The translations under genes were made by a program, and so were the position numbers. Below the pieces are notes generated by a model that saw only the letters and a list, made by a program, of their open reading frames with translations, did no database searches and was not told the DNA's origin. Source: Echinostoma caproni (taxonomy: Eukaryota > Platyhelminthes > Trematoda > Plagiorchiida > Echinostomatidae). From it: DNA of 16,827 nt. Of the stretch, positions 15,840 to 16,827 are shown piece after piece (position 1 is the first letter of the stretch; the number at the start of each line of letters is the position of its first letter). The DNA lies in contig UZAN01040826.1 of the NCBI GenBank assembly GCA_900618425.1, forward strand, positions 7,929 to 24,755, read 5' to 3'.

Positions 15840-15980
15840 GAAAGCTGGGAAGCATTGGAAAGCTTTTTGAATTGGTTGGGTCTCATCGACAGTGCGAATC
15901 TATCTACCCAACTGGAGATCGAACCAGGTACCTCACAGGTGGAAGGCAAGCATACCACCCACTTGACCACCAAGCAGCCA
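15840..15980 (-). mobile_element. tRNA-derived SINE with decayed hammerhead
   Basis: On the minus strand the unit begins near 15979 with GGCTGCTTGG. It has an A box TGGTCAAGTGGG (15969-15958) and, 32 bases later, a B box GGTTCGATCTC (15925-15915). Nineteen bases after the B box comes GCACTG (15895-15890), the same word that starts stem I of the hammerhead in the 3905-4055 copy. Next come TCGATGAGACCC (compare CTGACGAGTCCC), an AAAA where GAA is expected, and AGCTTTCCAATGC (compare AGCTGTCCAGTGC). The order and spacing match the intact hammerhead, but the core CUGA, stem II and GAA are mutated, so it should be inactive. Plus-strand ORFs across it are spurious. Confidence 0.72.
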
Positions 15981-16827
15981 GTCAGACAGTTCTTTTTCCA
16001 GCTTTTCCGTTTTTGCGCTCCAACTGCTCTATACGCAACGAAATCCACTGTCAAATCAAATCAGATACTCCATTACACTCATGTAGTATTTTGAAAAGTG
16101 AGAAAACCAGCATTAGGGAGATTAAAACAATCAGAATCGCGTTCAGTTGTCTGCTGTGTTTGCACGGTGAGGTGCCAATGCATCACTGACTATAACCGGG
16201 CAAAGTTAATGCCGTTTTCCCTTTCAGTTTTGGAAATCGCGAAATTGATGGATAACAATTGTATGACTGATTTCCAACTGGAAAGAAACTCGTAGAACAT
16301 TTTGGTCACGTCAAGTGGAAAAGTAATTGTGTAGCTAATAAACACTTCCTTTTGACTTATTTTTCAATCACTTAAATGGCACCCTCGGTATTAATCACTG
16401 ATTGCAGCTGTGGGATTAGTAAATTTATTGTTTTTATTATTAATATTAGTACTACAACTACTACTACTAGTGGTAGTAGTAATAATAGTTTCAGTTAGAA
16501 CAATGATGATCGCACGTCCAGCAATAGCATTATATGGAATGGATTCGCACCTTACTATTCTCATTTACATCTTCGGGAATTAGTCTGAGACAGGCCAAAG
16601 ACGAAGAATCATTGAAACTATTCCACAGCTAGTATTTTGTGGGTTGGATGCTCATAATCTCCAAAATTTTGATGGTGTCATAACACGTAATTTGTATTTG
16701 AGTGAGGTTAAACAAATCCAACCTACAAAATTCGGTAATAAATGCATCACAACAATAATTCAGTTTTGACTTATCCCGGAGATACTAATGATGATGTTGC
16801 TACAATGTTCATAACAGATAGATAGAG
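15981..16827. other. non-coding stretch, no gene recognised
   Basis: This is AT-rich sequence with several short overlapping ORFs up to 105 codons that begin in the SINE and extend out of it. None shows a recognisable domain. A triplet microsatellite with inverted symmetry is listed separately. No further B box, hammerhead core or RT motif was seen. Confidence 0.45.
16448..16491. repeat. (ACT)n/(AGT)n triplet tract with inverted symmetry
   Basis: A run of CTACTACTACTAG is followed at once by TGGTAGTAGTAATAATAG. The ACT units on the left are the reverse complement of the AGT units on the right, so the tract can fold into a hairpin of about ten base pairs with a very small loop. Confidence 0.8.

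Overview
This window looks like non-coding nuclear DNA from a flatworm, most likely a digenean trematode. The inference rests on repeat content: a decayed RTE-type non-LTR retrotransposon whose protein resembles those common in fluke genomes, a Penelope-like reverse transcriptase, and tRNA-derived SINEs. One SINE carries a hammerhead ribozyme, an arrangement known from the Schistosoma Sm-alpha elements. There are no bacterial-style operons, no rRNA, no intact tRNA and no long intact host ORF. The species cannot be resolved from the sequence alone.

Layout. Positions 1-3.9 kb are simple-sequence-rich intergenic or intronic DNA: a polypyrimidine tract, an (AC)16 microsatellite and a 21-bp tandem repeat. 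At 3905-4055 (minus strand) lies a tRNA-like SINE with A box, B box and a near-canonical hammerhead ribozyme. Positions 4.1-6.2 kb are mostly featureless, but a possible first coding exon ends at a CAG|GTAAGT donor at 5898/5899. Another tRNA-like SINE sits at about 6290-6395.

The core of the window (about 6535-10985, minus strand) is a nested transposon. A Penelope-like element (PLE) reverse transcriptase runs from about 10985 to 10464 and resumes at 6587. Between the halves sits a 3,876-bp RTE-like retrotransposon (6588-10463), flanked by 8-bp target-site duplications (TAACGGCA) and ending in a (TA)16 tail. The insertion falls inside the Tyr codon of the PLE catalytic motif C (YVDD): the 5' piece ends at Cys-Arg-Tyr and the 3' piece resumes Tyr-Val-Asp-Asp-Ile-Phe. 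The RTE ORF (endonuclease, linker, RT, C-terminal domain) carries about 13 in-frame stops and 7 frameshifts and is dead.

From 11 to 16.8 kb the window holds AT-rich non-coding DNA with microsatellites, two further tRNA-like SINEs (about 13250-13345 and 15840-15980) and a possible exon at 15389-15533. The second of these SINEs keeps a decayed hammerhead at the same spacing. The two candidate exons join in frame. If that is real, all the recognisable mobile elements between and around them lie antisense in or near a 9.5-kb intron. This gene model is tentative.
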